A DNA stretch of 18,370 bases from Candidatus Aerophobota bacterium (lineage in GTDB: Bacteria; Aerophobota; Aerophobia; Aerophobales; AE-B3A), in the NCBI GenBank assembly GCA_030672445.1, contig DAOVGK010000057.1, positions 1 through 18,370 of the forward strand. The letters are read 5' to 3'. The notes under the pieces were generated by a model. It was not told the DNA's origin. It did no database searches and saw nothing but the letters and a program-made list of their open reading frames with translations. Of the stretch, positions 1 through 8,397 are shown in pieces. The first letter of the stretch is position 1. The number at the start of each line of letters is the position of its first letter. The translations under genes and the position numbers were made by a program.

Positions 1-6
1 GAGGAT

Positions 7-939
7 TTGCTGATTCCAAAACAAATGAGGAATGAGGCTGCCTTCGTGTATTCGGAAAAGTACGCCGTTAATTTAGGAGAGCATATATTCCCCGTGCAAA
101 AATACCGTATGGTTTACCAGGAGTTGACTTCGGAAAGATTAATCACTTCTGTTAACCTCTTTTTGCCGACTTTTCCCGAGAAAAGAGATCTCTTGCTGGT
201 CCATACACCAGAATACCTACGGGATCTAGAGAGCCTCGCTTTTTCTCCGCGCACCGCCTTCTCAGAAATTCCTCTGACCAGGGAGATTGTGGAGGCTTAC
301 AAACTATTTGCTGGAGGAACCATTCTGGCAGGACAGAAAGCATTGGAAGAAGGAATGGCTATACACCTGGGAGGAGGATATCATCATGCTTTTCCTTCGC
401 GGGGAGAAGGTTTTTGTTACATCAATGATGTGGCAGTGAGCATTAGAAGACTTAAGAGAGATAAACATGTCGATAGAGCCTTGATTGTAGATTGTGATCT
501 TCACCAGGGGAACGGTACGGCATTTATCTTCCGGGAGGATGGCTCGGTTCTTACCTTCTCTATTCATCAGGAGAACCTTTATCCAGTGAAGGAGAAAAGT
601 GATCTGGATATAGGCTTGCCCGATTTTACCGGGGATGGGGAGTATTTAGCCAAACTAAGCTCCGGGATTCGGCAAATTTGGCGAGACTTTGAGCCTGACA
701 TTGTTTATTATCTGGCAGGAGCTGATCCTTATCGGGACGATCAGTTGGGTCAGTTAAAACTGACCAAGGCCGGACTAAAGAAAAGAGATAGCTGGGTAAT
801 TACTAAATGCCTGGAAAAGAAAATTCCCCTGGTAATTCTTCTTGCCGGAGGTTATGCCTTTCGAGTTAAGGACACGGTCGAAATTCACTGTAATACCTGC
901 CGCATTGCCACTACTTTATTCGGCCGGCATTTCCCCTAA
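7..939 (+). CDS. Histone deacetylase superfamily protein, class-IV-like (start uncertain)
   Basis: Predicted zinc-dependent amidohydrolase of the HDAC/acetoin-utilisation/acetylpolyamine amidohydrolase superfamily, cytoplasmic (no signal peptide or membrane segment). Numbering from the TTG at 7: the His pair lies in HLGGGYHHA (H126/H127), the metal-binding loop in DCDLHQGNG (D165 and H167 as likely Zn ligands), then SIHQ (H187), AGADPYRDDQLG (D240, third ligand) and LAGGYA (Y283, transition-state Tyr). All key residues are present. The form DCDLHQGNG plus GADPYRDDQLG and RGEGFCYINDVA is closest to HDAC11-like bacterial members. The frame is open to the window edge, so the start is unsure: TTG at 7 has GAGGA only one base upstream, while the in-frame ATG at 25 starts a protein (MRNEAAFVYS) matching the usual family N-terminus. 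Substrate is unknown; such bacterial proteins may act on acetyl-lysine, acetylpolyamines or other acyl amides. Its 3' end overlaps the convergent protease gene. Confidence 0.88.
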   Translation: MLIPKQMRNEAAFVYSEKYAVNLGEHIFPVQKYRMVYQELTSERLITSVNLFLPTFPEKRDLLLVHTPEYLRDLESLAFSPRTAFSEIPLTREIVEAYKLFAGGTILAGQKALEEGMAIHLGGGYHHAFPSRGEGFCYINDVAVSIRRLKRDKHVDRALIVDCDLHQGNGTAFIFREDGSVLTFSIHQENLYPVKEKSDLDIGLPDFTGDGEYLAKLSSGIRQIWRDFEPDIVYYLAGADPYRDDQLGQLKLTKAGLKKRDSWVITKCLEKKIPLVILLAGGYAFRVKDTVEIHCNTCRIATTLFGRHFP

Positions 940-2001
940 GGTCACCCGGATAATCTTCGTTTCTTTACCCCTTAAGATGGTCAAGCTCACCCGATCTCCT
1001 ACTTTTTTCTTGGAGATGAGAGCTTTTAAATCCCGGGATGTTTTAACCTCTTGAGTATCGAATTTCCTGATGATGTCTTTAGCCTGGAGCCCTGCTTTAT
1101 CGGCTGGACTCTTGGATATAACTGAAGCTACATAAAGACCAGATTTCACAGGAAGGTTAAAGCGGGAAACGATTTGAGGGGTGATGGGAAGATAAGTGAT
1201 ACCCAGCCAGGGTCTTATGACCTTGCCGTACTTGATCAGTTCCTCAATGATATCCTTAGCCGCATTGATGGGTATGGCAAATCCTATCCCCTGAGCATAA
1301 GGAATGATGGCTGTGTTGATACCAATTACTTCACCCCTGAAGTTTATTAAGGGTCCCCCACTGTTACCAGGATTGATAGCAGCATCGGTCTGAATCAAAT
1401 CCTCCAGTAGCTTAGTCGGCTCGGGTCTAATTGAGCGATTGGTGGCGCTTATTACGCCAAAGGTAACTGTGTTCTGCAATCCAAGGGCATTTCCTATGGC
1501 TATAGAGAACTCTCCTACTCTTAGCTGATCGGAATCGCCCAGCTTAGCTGCCGGTAGGTTTTCGCCCTTGATCTTCACTACCGCTAAATCTATTCTGGGG
1601 TCGGACCCGATTAGTTCACCTTTAAACTCTCGCCCATCAGGCAAGAGTACTTTTATTTCTTTTGCCCGGTGGATTACATGTTCATTGGTGAGGATATATC
1701 CATTTTTTTGATCAAAGATTACCCCGGAGCCTAGCCCTCTCTGAGGAATGGGATTAAAAAAGAAATCGGCTACGATTCTAACAGTACTGATGCTTACCAC
1801 CGCTGGGGCCACCTTACTGGAAGCTCCGATGATAGCATTCTGTAGAGCTGAAACAAGTTCTTTTTGGTTTTCAGGTGGATCTTTGGCCTGGAGGGAATCA
1901 TTGATTGAAAGATTGATGAGAACAAAGACAGCCACAATGAAGATCAAAGCTCTCGCGAACAAATAATATCGTCTTTTTAATTTAAGCCTGCCATTATTCA
2001 T
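916..2001 (-). CDS. HtrA/DegP-like trypsin-fold serine protease with one PDZ domain
   Basis: Envelope quality-control protease of the DegP/DegS/HtrA family (S1C). The 361 aa hold an N-terminal membrane anchor or uncleaved signal (about residues 13-33, after a basic MNNGRLKLKRR), a trypsin-like domain (about 55-250) and one PDZ domain (about 263-355). The triad is complete: H108 in TNEHVI, D138 in DPRIDLAVVKI, and S214 in NPGNSGGPL. One PDZ domain and a single anchor give a DegS/HtrA-like architecture facing the periplasm or outside. The ATG at 1999-2001 is supported by an AGGAAAGGGGAG stretch just upstream on the minus strand and by a good promoter. It is the only minus-strand gene here and converges on the deacetylase gene, overlapping it by 24 bp (916-939). 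It is divergent from the MoxR/vWA operon, so both may serve envelope maintenance, but that link is inference. Confidence 0.95.
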   Translation of the reverse strand: MNNGRLKLKRRYYLFARALIFIVAVFVLINLSINDSLQAKDPPENQKELVSALQNAIIGASSKVAPAVVSISTVRIVADFFFNPIPQRGLGSGVIFDQKNGYILTNEHVIHRAKEIKVLLPDGREFKGELIGSDPRIDLAVVKIKGENLPAAKLGDSDQLRVGEFSIAIGNALGLQNTVTFGVISATNRSIRPEPTKLLEDLIQTDAAINPGNSGGPLINFRGEVIGINTAIIPYAQGIGFAIPINAAKDIIEELIKYGKVIRPWLGITYLPITPQIVSRFNLPVKSGLYVASVISKSPADKAGLQAKDIIRKFDTQEVKTSRDLKALISKKKVGDRVSLTILRGKETKIIRVTLGEMPAE

Positions 2002-2051
2002 GTTATTTCTCCCCTTTCCTTATCTCAAATAAGTAATTTCTTTACGATGTT

Positions 2052-2079
2052 ATTTTATATTCTTACCTGGCTTTGTCAA
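2052..2079 (-). promoter_or_regulatory. sigma70-like promoter of the htrA-type gene
   Basis: On the minus strand a consensus -35 TTGACA (2074-2079) is separated by 16 nt from a -10 TAAAAT (2052-2057). Transcription would begin near 2045, giving a leader of about 45 nt that carries the AGGGGAG ribosome site before the ATG at 2001. Position, strand and match all fit. Confidence 0.6.
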
Positions 2080-2394
2080 TCTTGGCCTGATTTCATTCCT
2101 TTTTCTCAAAATTCCTTCATCATAAGGAAGGCATCTCTTTTATTGCCAATATGTTCCATTAAATCATCAACGCTGCTTGGTCTTACAGGGTGTCCTTTCT
2201 GTCTTTTTGATCTTTTTGAAAGGAACTTTAAGTAAGTTAGCTTGTTTCTCTATGCGCCCACCACCCCAATTTTTCTTACAAAATAGTCGGGTCCAATAGA
2301 TTTAACAAATCCCCAATTTTTGCTATTCTATCACCAGAGAAACTCAAAAAGGTTCTGTTTAATCTCAAAAAAAGAAAACTTTTAGATAGGGCAA
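2080..2394. other. Remainder of intergenic gap before the large operon
   Basis: No convincing intact gene is seen. A plus-strand frame at 2047-2235 has no ribosome site, is rich in F/L/C and overlaps the htrA promoter, so I do not call it. On the minus strand a frame is open from about 2249 down to a TGA at 2106-2108; its end reads RPSSVDDLMEHIGNKRDAF, which looks like a protein C-terminus and weakly recalls the RP-x-T/S-V/I-D-D-L tail of UbiX flavin prenyltransferases. It has no proper start and may be a decayed gene. Small hairpins occur at 2112-2129 (TTCCTT/AAGGAA) and near 2306-2318 (GATTT/AAATC). The promoter of the operon that follows is not obvious; TTTAAT at 2358-2363 is a possible -10 without a good -35. 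Confidence 0.4.
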
Positions 2395-4395
2395 ATGCGA
2401 GATGATTCTAGTCTCAAAAAGTGCCTGACAAAATTGCTAATAATTAGTAAAGTTAGCTCTCTGGTAAGGGGCAGGGCTATTATTACCAGGATGGCTTTGG
2501 CGATGGCTACCTTTTTACTATTCTCTGCGGCCAAAGCGGCTTTGCCTCTTCAGATGAAATTAGAGTTGGGCTTCGGGGGTCGATACCGGATTGGGAGCTG
2601 GACGCCTTTGCGGGTTCTATTTGAAAATCAGGGACCTTCCGTTAAGGGAACCTTAATGGTTAAACTTCCCCAGAAACCATATTTTGAAGAAGCATCCGCC
2701 GAAACCGTCTATTCGCTTCCCATCTCCCTTCCCTCTTCCTCGAGGAAGCTTTATCAGATTAACGTACTTTTAGAATCAAATATCGATTCCTTAGAGGTTC
2801 TACTTGTCTCTAAGGAAAAAACCCTGATAAAAAAGAAGATTGAGTTGGAGCCCTTCTATCAGAAAAATGGATTTATTCTGGTGGTTAACCGGAGTCACTC
2901 GGGGTTTAGCTTTTTGAATCTACGGCCCACGCAAAAAATAAGGCGAGTAATTTATGCTGATCTCGATGAACTGCCCAATGAATGGATAGGTTATGATGCA
3001 ATTAGGGCGTTAATTCTGGACGATATAACCTCCGTGGAGCTGACCTCTTTCCAACAACGGGCTATCAAAATATGGCTATCCACCGGGGGGACACTAATCC
3101 TTACCGCCAGAGGTGGCTACGGAAAATTCAAAACTCCCTTTCTCCTGAATTTACTCCCTCTTGAGTTCCTGGAGAAAATTCATCTTGAGTCCTCATTTTC
3201 CTCCCTGCAAGATAAATACGGAGCTTTTGATAGAGGCATTCAAAGAGTCGAGGTATGGAACAGTCGATGGCAAAAAGGGGATATCTTGATGAAAGAAGGG
3301 AACATTCCCCTGGTAATAAGATTAGATATAGACCAGGGAAGAGCATTCTTCCTGACCTTTGACTTCTTTCAACCTTCCTTTAAGAACTGGTCAGGGTTGC
3401 CTCATCTTTGGGCTGATTTGTTGAAAGAAGAGGATTCCCTTCTGCCTATTTCCTGGGGTATTGGGGATTTCATTGCCGCTAGTTCCTTTCCCTGGCAAGG
3501 CAAGCTTTGGCCGGGACGGGGAGGAATCGTGGTTTTTTTGCTGGTTTATCTTCTTTTCGTGGGCTTTTTCTGCTGGCAGGGCACAAACAGAAGGCTTTTT
3601 CGCCGCACCGAGATTGGTCTAGCTCTGACTATACTGGGCTTTATTGGCATCTCTTATCTATTAGGATTGAAAATACGAGAGAACAACACCCTCCTGAGAC
3701 AAGTAAGCATATGCTACCAAAGACAAGACGGTTTCTTAGCCAGAACCGAAAGTTATAATGTTTTCTTCTCTCCGGCCTCTCGGCCGGTAGAACTTAAGTT
3801 CAATGAAAAAAATTCTTTTGTGAGTGCCCTTTTAGCACCGAGACACCCAAGACTCCTCAGGGATTTAGTAGTTCATCTCGAGGCCGGAAAGATTCACTGG
3901 AGTTCACCTTTCAGTCCCCCGTGGTCGTTTCATTTATTTCGCTCGGAGACAATCTTGCCTTTCTCTCTCGAGGCAAAGATCAACGCCCAGAAGGAAGTGA
4001 TAGGCGTAAGCTTGAAAAACTTGAACTCCTTCTCTTTACAGGATTTATTGCTCCTGTGCGATGGTCACAGTGCTTTTCTTAAAGAACTTGCCCCCTTAGG
4101 GGAGACTGATTTAACTCTCAATCTAAAAGAGAAAGATTCATCCTTCTCCTCTTCGAAATACCTCCAGGAAGTTATGCTTAGAAGTCCTGATTTGGAAGCT
4201 AAATTGAGAAGAGAAATATTTCAACAAATGTGGGATTTTGAGGGACCCTTAAAGGAGCTAACCACCAGATTTTGCGTGTTATTGGCCTGGTTTGAGGGGT
4301 CTCCTCAAGTTGTACCAGCGGCCGATGGCCAGGGACAGAATAGCCTTACTGGCCTTTTGATAATGCCCTTAAAGATTCCTCAATCTGAACTATAG
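2395..4395 (+). CDS. Large membrane protein with exported GATase-like domain, first gene of the MoxR/vWA operon
   Basis: Function unknown; 666 aa. From the ATG at 2395 the first 32 residues are basic, followed by a signal-like segment (MALAMATFLLFSAAKA, about 33-48), so an ATG at 2491 (residue 33) is a possible alternative start; neither has a strong ribosome site. Residues 50-340 are an exported region containing beta-rich sequence, then a glutamine-amidotransferase-like fold (about 160-345) whose core, YDAIRALILDDITSVEL...STGGTLILTARGG, resembles the module in the operon's last gene. No catalytic Cys is seen at the expected elbow. Two membrane helices follow (about 377-395 and 406-424), then a C-terminal beta-rich region. 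The layout, with VVFLLVYLLFVG then a basic loop, is like uncharacterised membrane proteins that accompany ABC-2 permeases and vWA genes in other bacteria. The next gene starts 8 nt later, so they are probably cotranscribed. Confidence 0.75.
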   Translation: MRDDSSLKKCLTKLLIISKVSSLVRGRAIITRMALAMATFLLFSAAKAALPLQMKLELGFGGRYRIGSWTPLRVLFENQGPSVKGTLMVKLPQKPYFEEASAETVYSLPISLPSSSRKLYQINVLLESNIDSLEVLLVSKEKTLIKKKIELEPFYQKNGFILVVNRSHSGFSFLNLRPTQKIRRVIYADLDELPNEWIGYDAIRALILDDITSVELTSFQQRAIKIWLSTGGTLILTARGGYGKFKTPFLLNLLPLEFLEKIHLESSFSSLQDKYGAFDRGIQRVEVWNSRWQKGDILMKEGNIPLVIRLDIDQGRAFFLTFDFFQPSFKNWSGLPHLWADLLKEEDSLLPISWGIGDFIAASSFPWQGKLWPGRGGIVVFLLVYLLFVGFFCWQGTNRRLFRRTEIGLALTILGFIGISYLLGLKIRENNTLLRQVSICYQRQDGFLARTESYNVFFSPASRPVELKFNEKNSFVSALLAPRHPRLLRDLVVHLEAGKIHWSSPFSPPWSFHLFRSETILPFSLEAKINAQKEVIGVSLKNLNSFSLQDLLLLCDGHSAFLKELAPLGETDLTLNLKEKDSSFSSSKYLQEVMLRSPDLEAKLRREIFQQMWDFEGPLKELTTRFCVLLAWFEGSPQVVPAADGQGQNSLTGLLIMPLKIPQSEL

Positions 4396-4403
4396 AACAA
4401 AAG

Positions 4404-5078
4404 ATGAAGCGTTTCGGATTGGTTATGGTCAATGACTTAAAAGGTTACCTCCAAGAGCGAGCATTTATTAAAGCCCTTTTTTTCTATCTGGTAATGCTTT
4501 CTCTGGTGATGCTCTTTGGCTGGCCCGGCGGAGGGTTCCTGAGCTTTCAGCCACCGAAGGTTTTTTGGGTCCTGACTTATGTTCAAATGATCATTCTGAG
4601 CCATCTTGGTGGAAGATTGGCCGCAAAATCTGCCCCAACCAGAGGTACAAGTCTGGAGGATTGGCTGAAATATACTAGTCTTACCCCGGCAGAGGTAGCT
4701 ATGGGAAAGATCGGAGGAATTTTTCTCTGGATTCTCCTTATATTTTCTTCCTCCCTGCCCCTTATTATCCTCTCTTATTTCATGGGAGGGGTATTCTTTA
4801 GGTCAGCCTTGGTCTCATGCTCTCTCTTGTTACTGCCGGTCGCGGCCTTTATCAATTTTGGTCTTCTTCTTCGCTTTACAGGTACCGACCTTTCCTCCTT
4901 TATCTTAAATGTCCTCAGCTTCTTGTTTGGGTTGGGTCTATTTTTGACCCGGACAGCAGAGGTAGAGCTCTTTTACTTAAATCCTCGATTTTTGGTCTTC
5001 ATTCTTGCGGTATCCATTTCTGCTTTTTTTCTTTTTCTTAGAAGATTACAAAGACTAAAACAAAAGCCCATTTTATGA
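4404..5078 (+). CDS. ABC-2-type transporter permease-like protein
   Basis: A 224-aa integral membrane protein with about six hydrophobic helices (roughly 24-40, 52-70, 104-127, 133-156, 164-182, 195-212). The middle stretch EDWLKYTSLTPAEVAMGKIGG before helix 3 is the typical cytoplasmic coupling segment of ABC-2 permeases, where 'L-L-x-T-P' is followed by 'GK'. Family members export lipids, polysaccharides, drugs or proteins with a separate ATP-binding subunit, or have lost transport and act as membrane scaffolds. No ABC ATPase gene lies in the window, which is unusual. It sits 8 nt after the 666-aa gene and overlaps the next start by 4 nt (ATGA), so translational coupling is likely. The family assignment comes from topology and the coupling motif, and the substrate is unknown. 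Confidence 0.7.
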   Translation: MKRFGLVMVNDLKGYLQERAFIKALFFYLVMLSLVMLFGWPGGGFLSFQPPKVFWVLTYVQMIILSHLGGRLAAKSAPTRGTSLEDWLKYTSLTPAEVAMGKIGGIFLWILLIFSSSLPLIILSYFMGGVFFRSALVSCSLLLLPVAAFINFGLLLRFTGTDLSSFILNVLSFLFGLGLFLTRTAEVELFYLNPRFLVFILAVSISAFFLFLRRLQRLKQKPIL

Positions 5079-6499
5079 AGATTGAAGAAGTACTGACCGC
5101 CAAGGTAGGGGAATTTAGCCGAAGATGTCGCTCTGTTTATACGGTAGAGGTCATCATTACCTCTCTTTGCTATGGCTTAAGCGTTTATCTTGCCCTTTCC
5201 ATTCTCGATAAATTTGTTCCTCTTCCCCTAAACTGGCCAGTTCTTTTGCTTACAATTTGTGGACTGGCCACGGCTATACGCCTGTTGGTGGGAAGGTCTC
5301 GTCCTATCACACTTTTCTGGGTAGCTTGTCAGATGGATCAAAAATTGGGGTTGAAGGAAAAAGTAAGCACCGCCTGGGAATACAAAGACCAGAAAACTTC
5401 CAACGAATTAGTGCCCCTGCTAGTCAGAGATGCTGTCAGACAGCTCCAGGGTATCAAGGGTAAAAGAGTGTTTCCCTATCAATGGCTCAAAAAAGGTAAA
5501 TACCTAGTTTACCTCTCTGTAGGTATTTTACTCGTCCCGCTTTTGAGTTATCTTGTGATTCCATCCCTTCCCCTAAAGAACGGCGACATGGCTGCCTCCC
5601 TCCAAGAAAAGGGACAATTGTTGATGGAATTAGCCAACAAGATGACCAGAAAAGAGCAACTAAGATGTCTGAGGCGAGCATCCAGATTAGCTTCGCAAAT
5701 GAGACAAATAGGAGAGGATTTCAGTTACCAGAAATTAAAGAAAGAGCAAGTTCTTCAGGCCTATAATTCCCTGCAAAAGGAAATTGCCCGGTCTCTCGAA
5801 ACAACTCGAGGCGAACTGCTTCGAGAGCTGAGGGTCTTGGTGAATGAGGGAAAATGGGGATCCTTTGATGAAGAAAGACTTTCTGAGCTAAAAAAGGCCC
5901 TTCAAAAAGAGGACTATGAGAGAATAAGCCATCTTTTACCCAAACCCTCTATGAGAGAAGGAGCTGACTTGAGCCGCCTTTTAGGTTACCTAAACGAATT
6001 GAAAGCTTTAAAAATGATGAGAAAACCGCTAAAAGAAAGCTATGAGCGGCTGAAAGAGAGCACTTTTAAAGAAGGAGATGGCGAAAGGGCAGGCACGGTC
6101 ACTAGCAAAGAGAAAAAGAATCTTGTCCCCGAAGGGGACGAGAAGCCCAGAGGATATGGCAGGGTCGCTCATGAGGATTCCGCAGGAGATGAGGGGTTAA
6201 CTACCGGATATTCTTCCCTTCCCGGAAAATCTTCCTCCTTCGAGACTCAAGATCACGAGATGCTTGAATTTGATGAGAGGGGAAATTTGGTCAAGGTTGG
6301 GAGCCAATTTGACCAAGGTTCTTTTTTGATGAGCCTGTTAAGGAGCATTTCTGGTTCCTCAAACGAATCCGGATCTTCGACAGAACAGGCTCTTGCCTCC
6401 TATAGGGAGCTGGTCATGAATAAGCTAGCCGGGGAGAAAATTCCCCTCTCTTATAAAGAGCAGATAAAAAAGTATTTTTCCTCCCTGGAACCAGAATAA
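5075..6499 (+). CDS. Membrane-anchored coiled-coil protein of the MoxR/vWA operon, function unknown
   Basis: A 474-aa protein I cannot assign to a named function. It has two N-terminal membrane helices (about 25-45 and 54-72), a cytoplasm-sized loop with MDQKLGLKEKVSTAWEY (about 87-103), a third helix (about 143-163), then a long charged region predicted to form coiled coil (about 172-290) and a low-complexity, Ser/Gly/acidic C-terminal half. The 'D-x-x-L-G-L-K-E/D-K/R-x-S-T-A-x-E' signature recurs in large uncharacterised membrane proteins (DUF4175-like) found beside MoxR-DUF58-vWA genes, so the context agrees with the sequence. The start overlaps the permease stop (ATGA at 5075-5078). It could be a scaffold that couples the vWA proteins to the membrane, but that is inference. 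Confidence 0.7.
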   Translation: MKIEEVLTAKVGEFSRRCRSVYTVEVIITSLCYGLSVYLALSILDKFVPLPLNWPVLLLTICGLATAIRLLVGRSRPITLFWVACQMDQKLGLKEKVSTAWEYKDQKTSNELVPLLVRDAVRQLQGIKGKRVFPYQWLKKGKYLVYLSVGILLVPLLSYLVIPSLPLKNGDMAASLQEKGQLLMELANKMTRKEQLRCLRRASRLASQMRQIGEDFSYQKLKKEQVLQAYNSLQKEIARSLETTRGELLRELRVLVNEGKWGSFDEERLSELKKALQKEDYERISHLLPKPSMREGADLSRLLGYLNELKALKMMRKPLKESYERLKESTFKEGDGERAGTVTSKEKKNLVPEGDEKPRGYGRVAHEDSAGDEGLTTGYSSLPGKSSSFETQDHEMLEFDERGNLVKVGSQFDQGSFLMSLLRSISGSSNESGSSTEQALASYRELVMNKLAGEKIPLSYKEQIKKYFSSLEPE

Positions 6500-6526
6500 G
6501 AGAAAACCATAAAATAAGGGGGCACA

Positions 6527-7513
6527 ATGTCCGATTTAGAAAGAGTTCAAGAGTCTCAAGAGAAAGTGGAAAGAATCGTAAATGAGGTAAAGAGAGTAAT
6601 CGTAGGGCAGGAGGAGGTCATCGAGAGGGTGGTTATTGCCATCCTCTGCAATGGGCACGTCCTCCTAGAGGGACTTCCTGGCTTAGGGAAAACCCTTCTG
6701 GTCAAATCCTTCTCTCAAGTTCTGAGCTTGAGGTACTCCCGTATCCAGTTCACCCCTGATCTTATGCCTGCAGACATCACCGGAACCAACATCATTATGC
6801 AAGGGGAGGACGGAAGACGTTTCTTTGAATTTCAGAAAGGGCCTATTTTTGCTCAGATCATCCTGGCTGATGAGATAAACCGGGCAACCCCTAAGACACA
6901 ATCAGCCCTCCTGGAGGCAATGCAGGAGCAAAAGGTCACCGTGGCCGGAGTAACTTATGAGCTGGGGATACCGTTTTTTGTCCTGGCTACCCAGAATCCC
7001 ATAGAGATGGAGGGAACCTATCCCTTGCCAGAGGCCCAAGTGGACAGGTTTTTCTTTAAGCTGAAGGTCGAGCACCCCGCTCGCTCGGAGCTGCGGGAAA
7101 TAGTCAACCGAACCACCATCCGAGAACTGCCCACCCTTAACAAGGTCATTGATGAGGCTGAGCTTCGACGAGTTCAACTGTTGGTGAGAAAGATACCGGT
7201 AGCCTCTCACGTGGTGGACTATGCCACCCGTCTGGTATTGGCCACTCAACCTCATTCCTCATTTGCCATACCGAGGGTTAAGAAGTATGTCCGTTACGGC
7301 TCCAGTCCGCGAGGAGTTCAGGCCCTAATATCAGCTGCCAAAGTGAAGGCTTTCAGGGAGAGAAGGTTCAACGTGAGCTTTGGCGACGTGCGAGAGGTAA
7401 CCTTGCCCAGCCTTCGTCACCGTATTCTCCTCAACTTCGAGGGAGAGACAGAGGAAACGGACGTAGATGAGTTGGTTAAAGATGTAATTCAGTTAATCCC
7501 GGAGAGATCGTAG
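6527..7513 (+). CDS. MoxR-family AAA+ ATPase
   Basis: Cytoplasmic AAA+ ATPase of the MoxR/RavA clade, 328 aa, the usual length. Walker A is GLPGLGKT (49-56), Walker B IILADE (111-116) followed by INRATPKTQSALLEAMQE, sensor 1 ATQNP (154-158), and the sensor-2 region is GSSPRG (258-263). LPSLRHRILLNFEGE near the C-terminus is a family hallmark. MoxR proteins work as chaperones with vWA-domain partners, for example in cofactor or metal insertion (methanol dehydrogenase MoxR) or envelope stress. Its start follows a strong AAGGGGG ribosome site ending 6 nt before the ATG, and the gene is followed after 2 nt by a DUF58 gene, its standard partner. The vWA proteins downstream are likely its substrates or adaptors. 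Confidence 0.95.
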   Translation: MSDLERVQESQEKVERIVNEVKRVIVGQEEVIERVVIAILCNGHVLLEGLPGLGKTLLVKSFSQVLSLRYSRIQFTPDLMPADITGTNIIMQGEDGRRFFEFQKGPIFAQIILADEINRATPKTQSALLEAMQEQKVTVAGVTYELGIPFFVLATQNPIEMEGTYPLPEAQVDRFFFKLKVEHPARSELREIVNRTTIRELPTLNKVIDEAELRRVQLLVRKIPVASHVVDYATRLVLATQPHSSFAIPRVKKYVRYGSSPRGVQALISAAKVKAFRERRFNVSFGDVREVTLPSLRHRILLNFEGETEETDVDELVKDVIQLIPERS

Positions 7514-7515
7514 TC

Positions 7516-8397
7516 ATGGCCAAACTAATTTTTGACGCTAAGTTTCTGCATCAGTTGAATTCGTTAAAACTTCTTAGTAGAACATCTAAAAAGGTCTATC
7601 TTCAAGGGGAAAGAAAGGAAAAAAGGCCCGGCAGTGGGTTGGAATTTATCGACTACCAGGAATATCAGGTGGGCGATGAGTATCGCTACATTGATTGGAA
7701 CCTTTTCTCACGCCTGGACCAGTTGTTCGTAAAGCTCTTCATTGAAGAAGAGAGTCTCAGAGTTTTTCTGATCATTGACCGGAGTGGGTCGATGTCTGAA
7801 GGCGATCCTCCCAAGATAGATTATGCCTGCAGTCTGGCAGTAGCATTGGGATACATTGCCCTGGCCAATTTGGATGAGGTGGGAGCAGCGACCTTTTCCT
7901 CCGGGCTGGGAAAAGTGATGCCCTCGCGCCGGGGTAGACCCCACGCCTTTCGCATTTTTGACTTCTTAGAAGGAATTAGCTGTCGGGGAAGGACTAATTT
8001 CAACCTTTCCTTGGACGAGTTTAGCCGAGCACAAAGACCCGCGGGGATGGCCATAATCCTTAGCGATCTCTTCGATCCTGCAGGATATGAGGAGGGATTA
8101 TTCGCCCTGAGGAGTCGAGGCTGGGAAATATGTTTGATCCAGATTTTGGAGGAAAATGAACTGGAGCCTCGGGAAAAAGGGGAGGTAGTGTTAATCGATG
8201 ACGAGACTTACGAGAGGGTGGAAACCCTTATTAACGAGTCGATTCTGAAAATCTACCAACAGCGAGTAAGAGATTTTCTCGAGGGAGTGGAATCCTTCTG
8301 TCAACACTATAGGATCAAATACGTGCGGACCCTGACCTCCTTGCCTCTTTCTAGGTTAATTTTTCAACGACTAAGGAAAATGAGGATTCTTAAATGA
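7516..8397 (+). CDS. DUF58 (vWA-like) protein, MoxR partner
   Basis: A 293-aa soluble DUF58 protein. The family signature GSGLEFIDYQEYQVGDEYRYIDWNLF occupies about 39-64, followed by a vWA-like fold with a complete first MIDAS motif, DRSGSMS (D88, S90, S92), probably binding Mg2+ or Mn2+. No membrane segment is visible, so it is cytoplasmic, unlike longer DUF58 proteins with N-terminal helices. In known operons DUF58 genes sit directly after moxR and are thought to link the ATPase to membrane vWA proteins. The stop of moxR is 2 nt before this ATG, and this gene overlaps the next by 4 nt (ATGA), so the three are almost certainly translated together. Confidence 0.93.
   Translation: MAKLIFDAKFLHQLNSLKLLSRTSKKVYLQGERKEKRPGSGLEFIDYQEYQVGDEYRYIDWNLFSRLDQLFVKLFIEEESLRVFLIIDRSGSMSEGDPPKIDYACSLAVALGYIALANLDEVGAATFSSGLGKVMPSRRGRPHAFRIFDFLEGISCRGRTNFNLSLDEFSRAQRPAGMAIILSDLFDPAGYEEGLFALRSRGWEICLIQILEENELEPREKGEVVLIDDETYERVETLINESILKIYQQRVRDFLEGVESFCQHYRIKYVRTLTSLPLSRLIFQRLRKMRILK

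Noticed and set aside
2047..2235. Plus-strand 62-codon frame in the htrA-operon gap
   Set aside because: No ribosome site, composition rich in F, L and C, and it overlaps the htrA promoter.
6902..7255. Antisense frame of 117 codons inside moxR
   Set aside because: It is a shadow of a strongly conserved AAA+ gene and has no family features.
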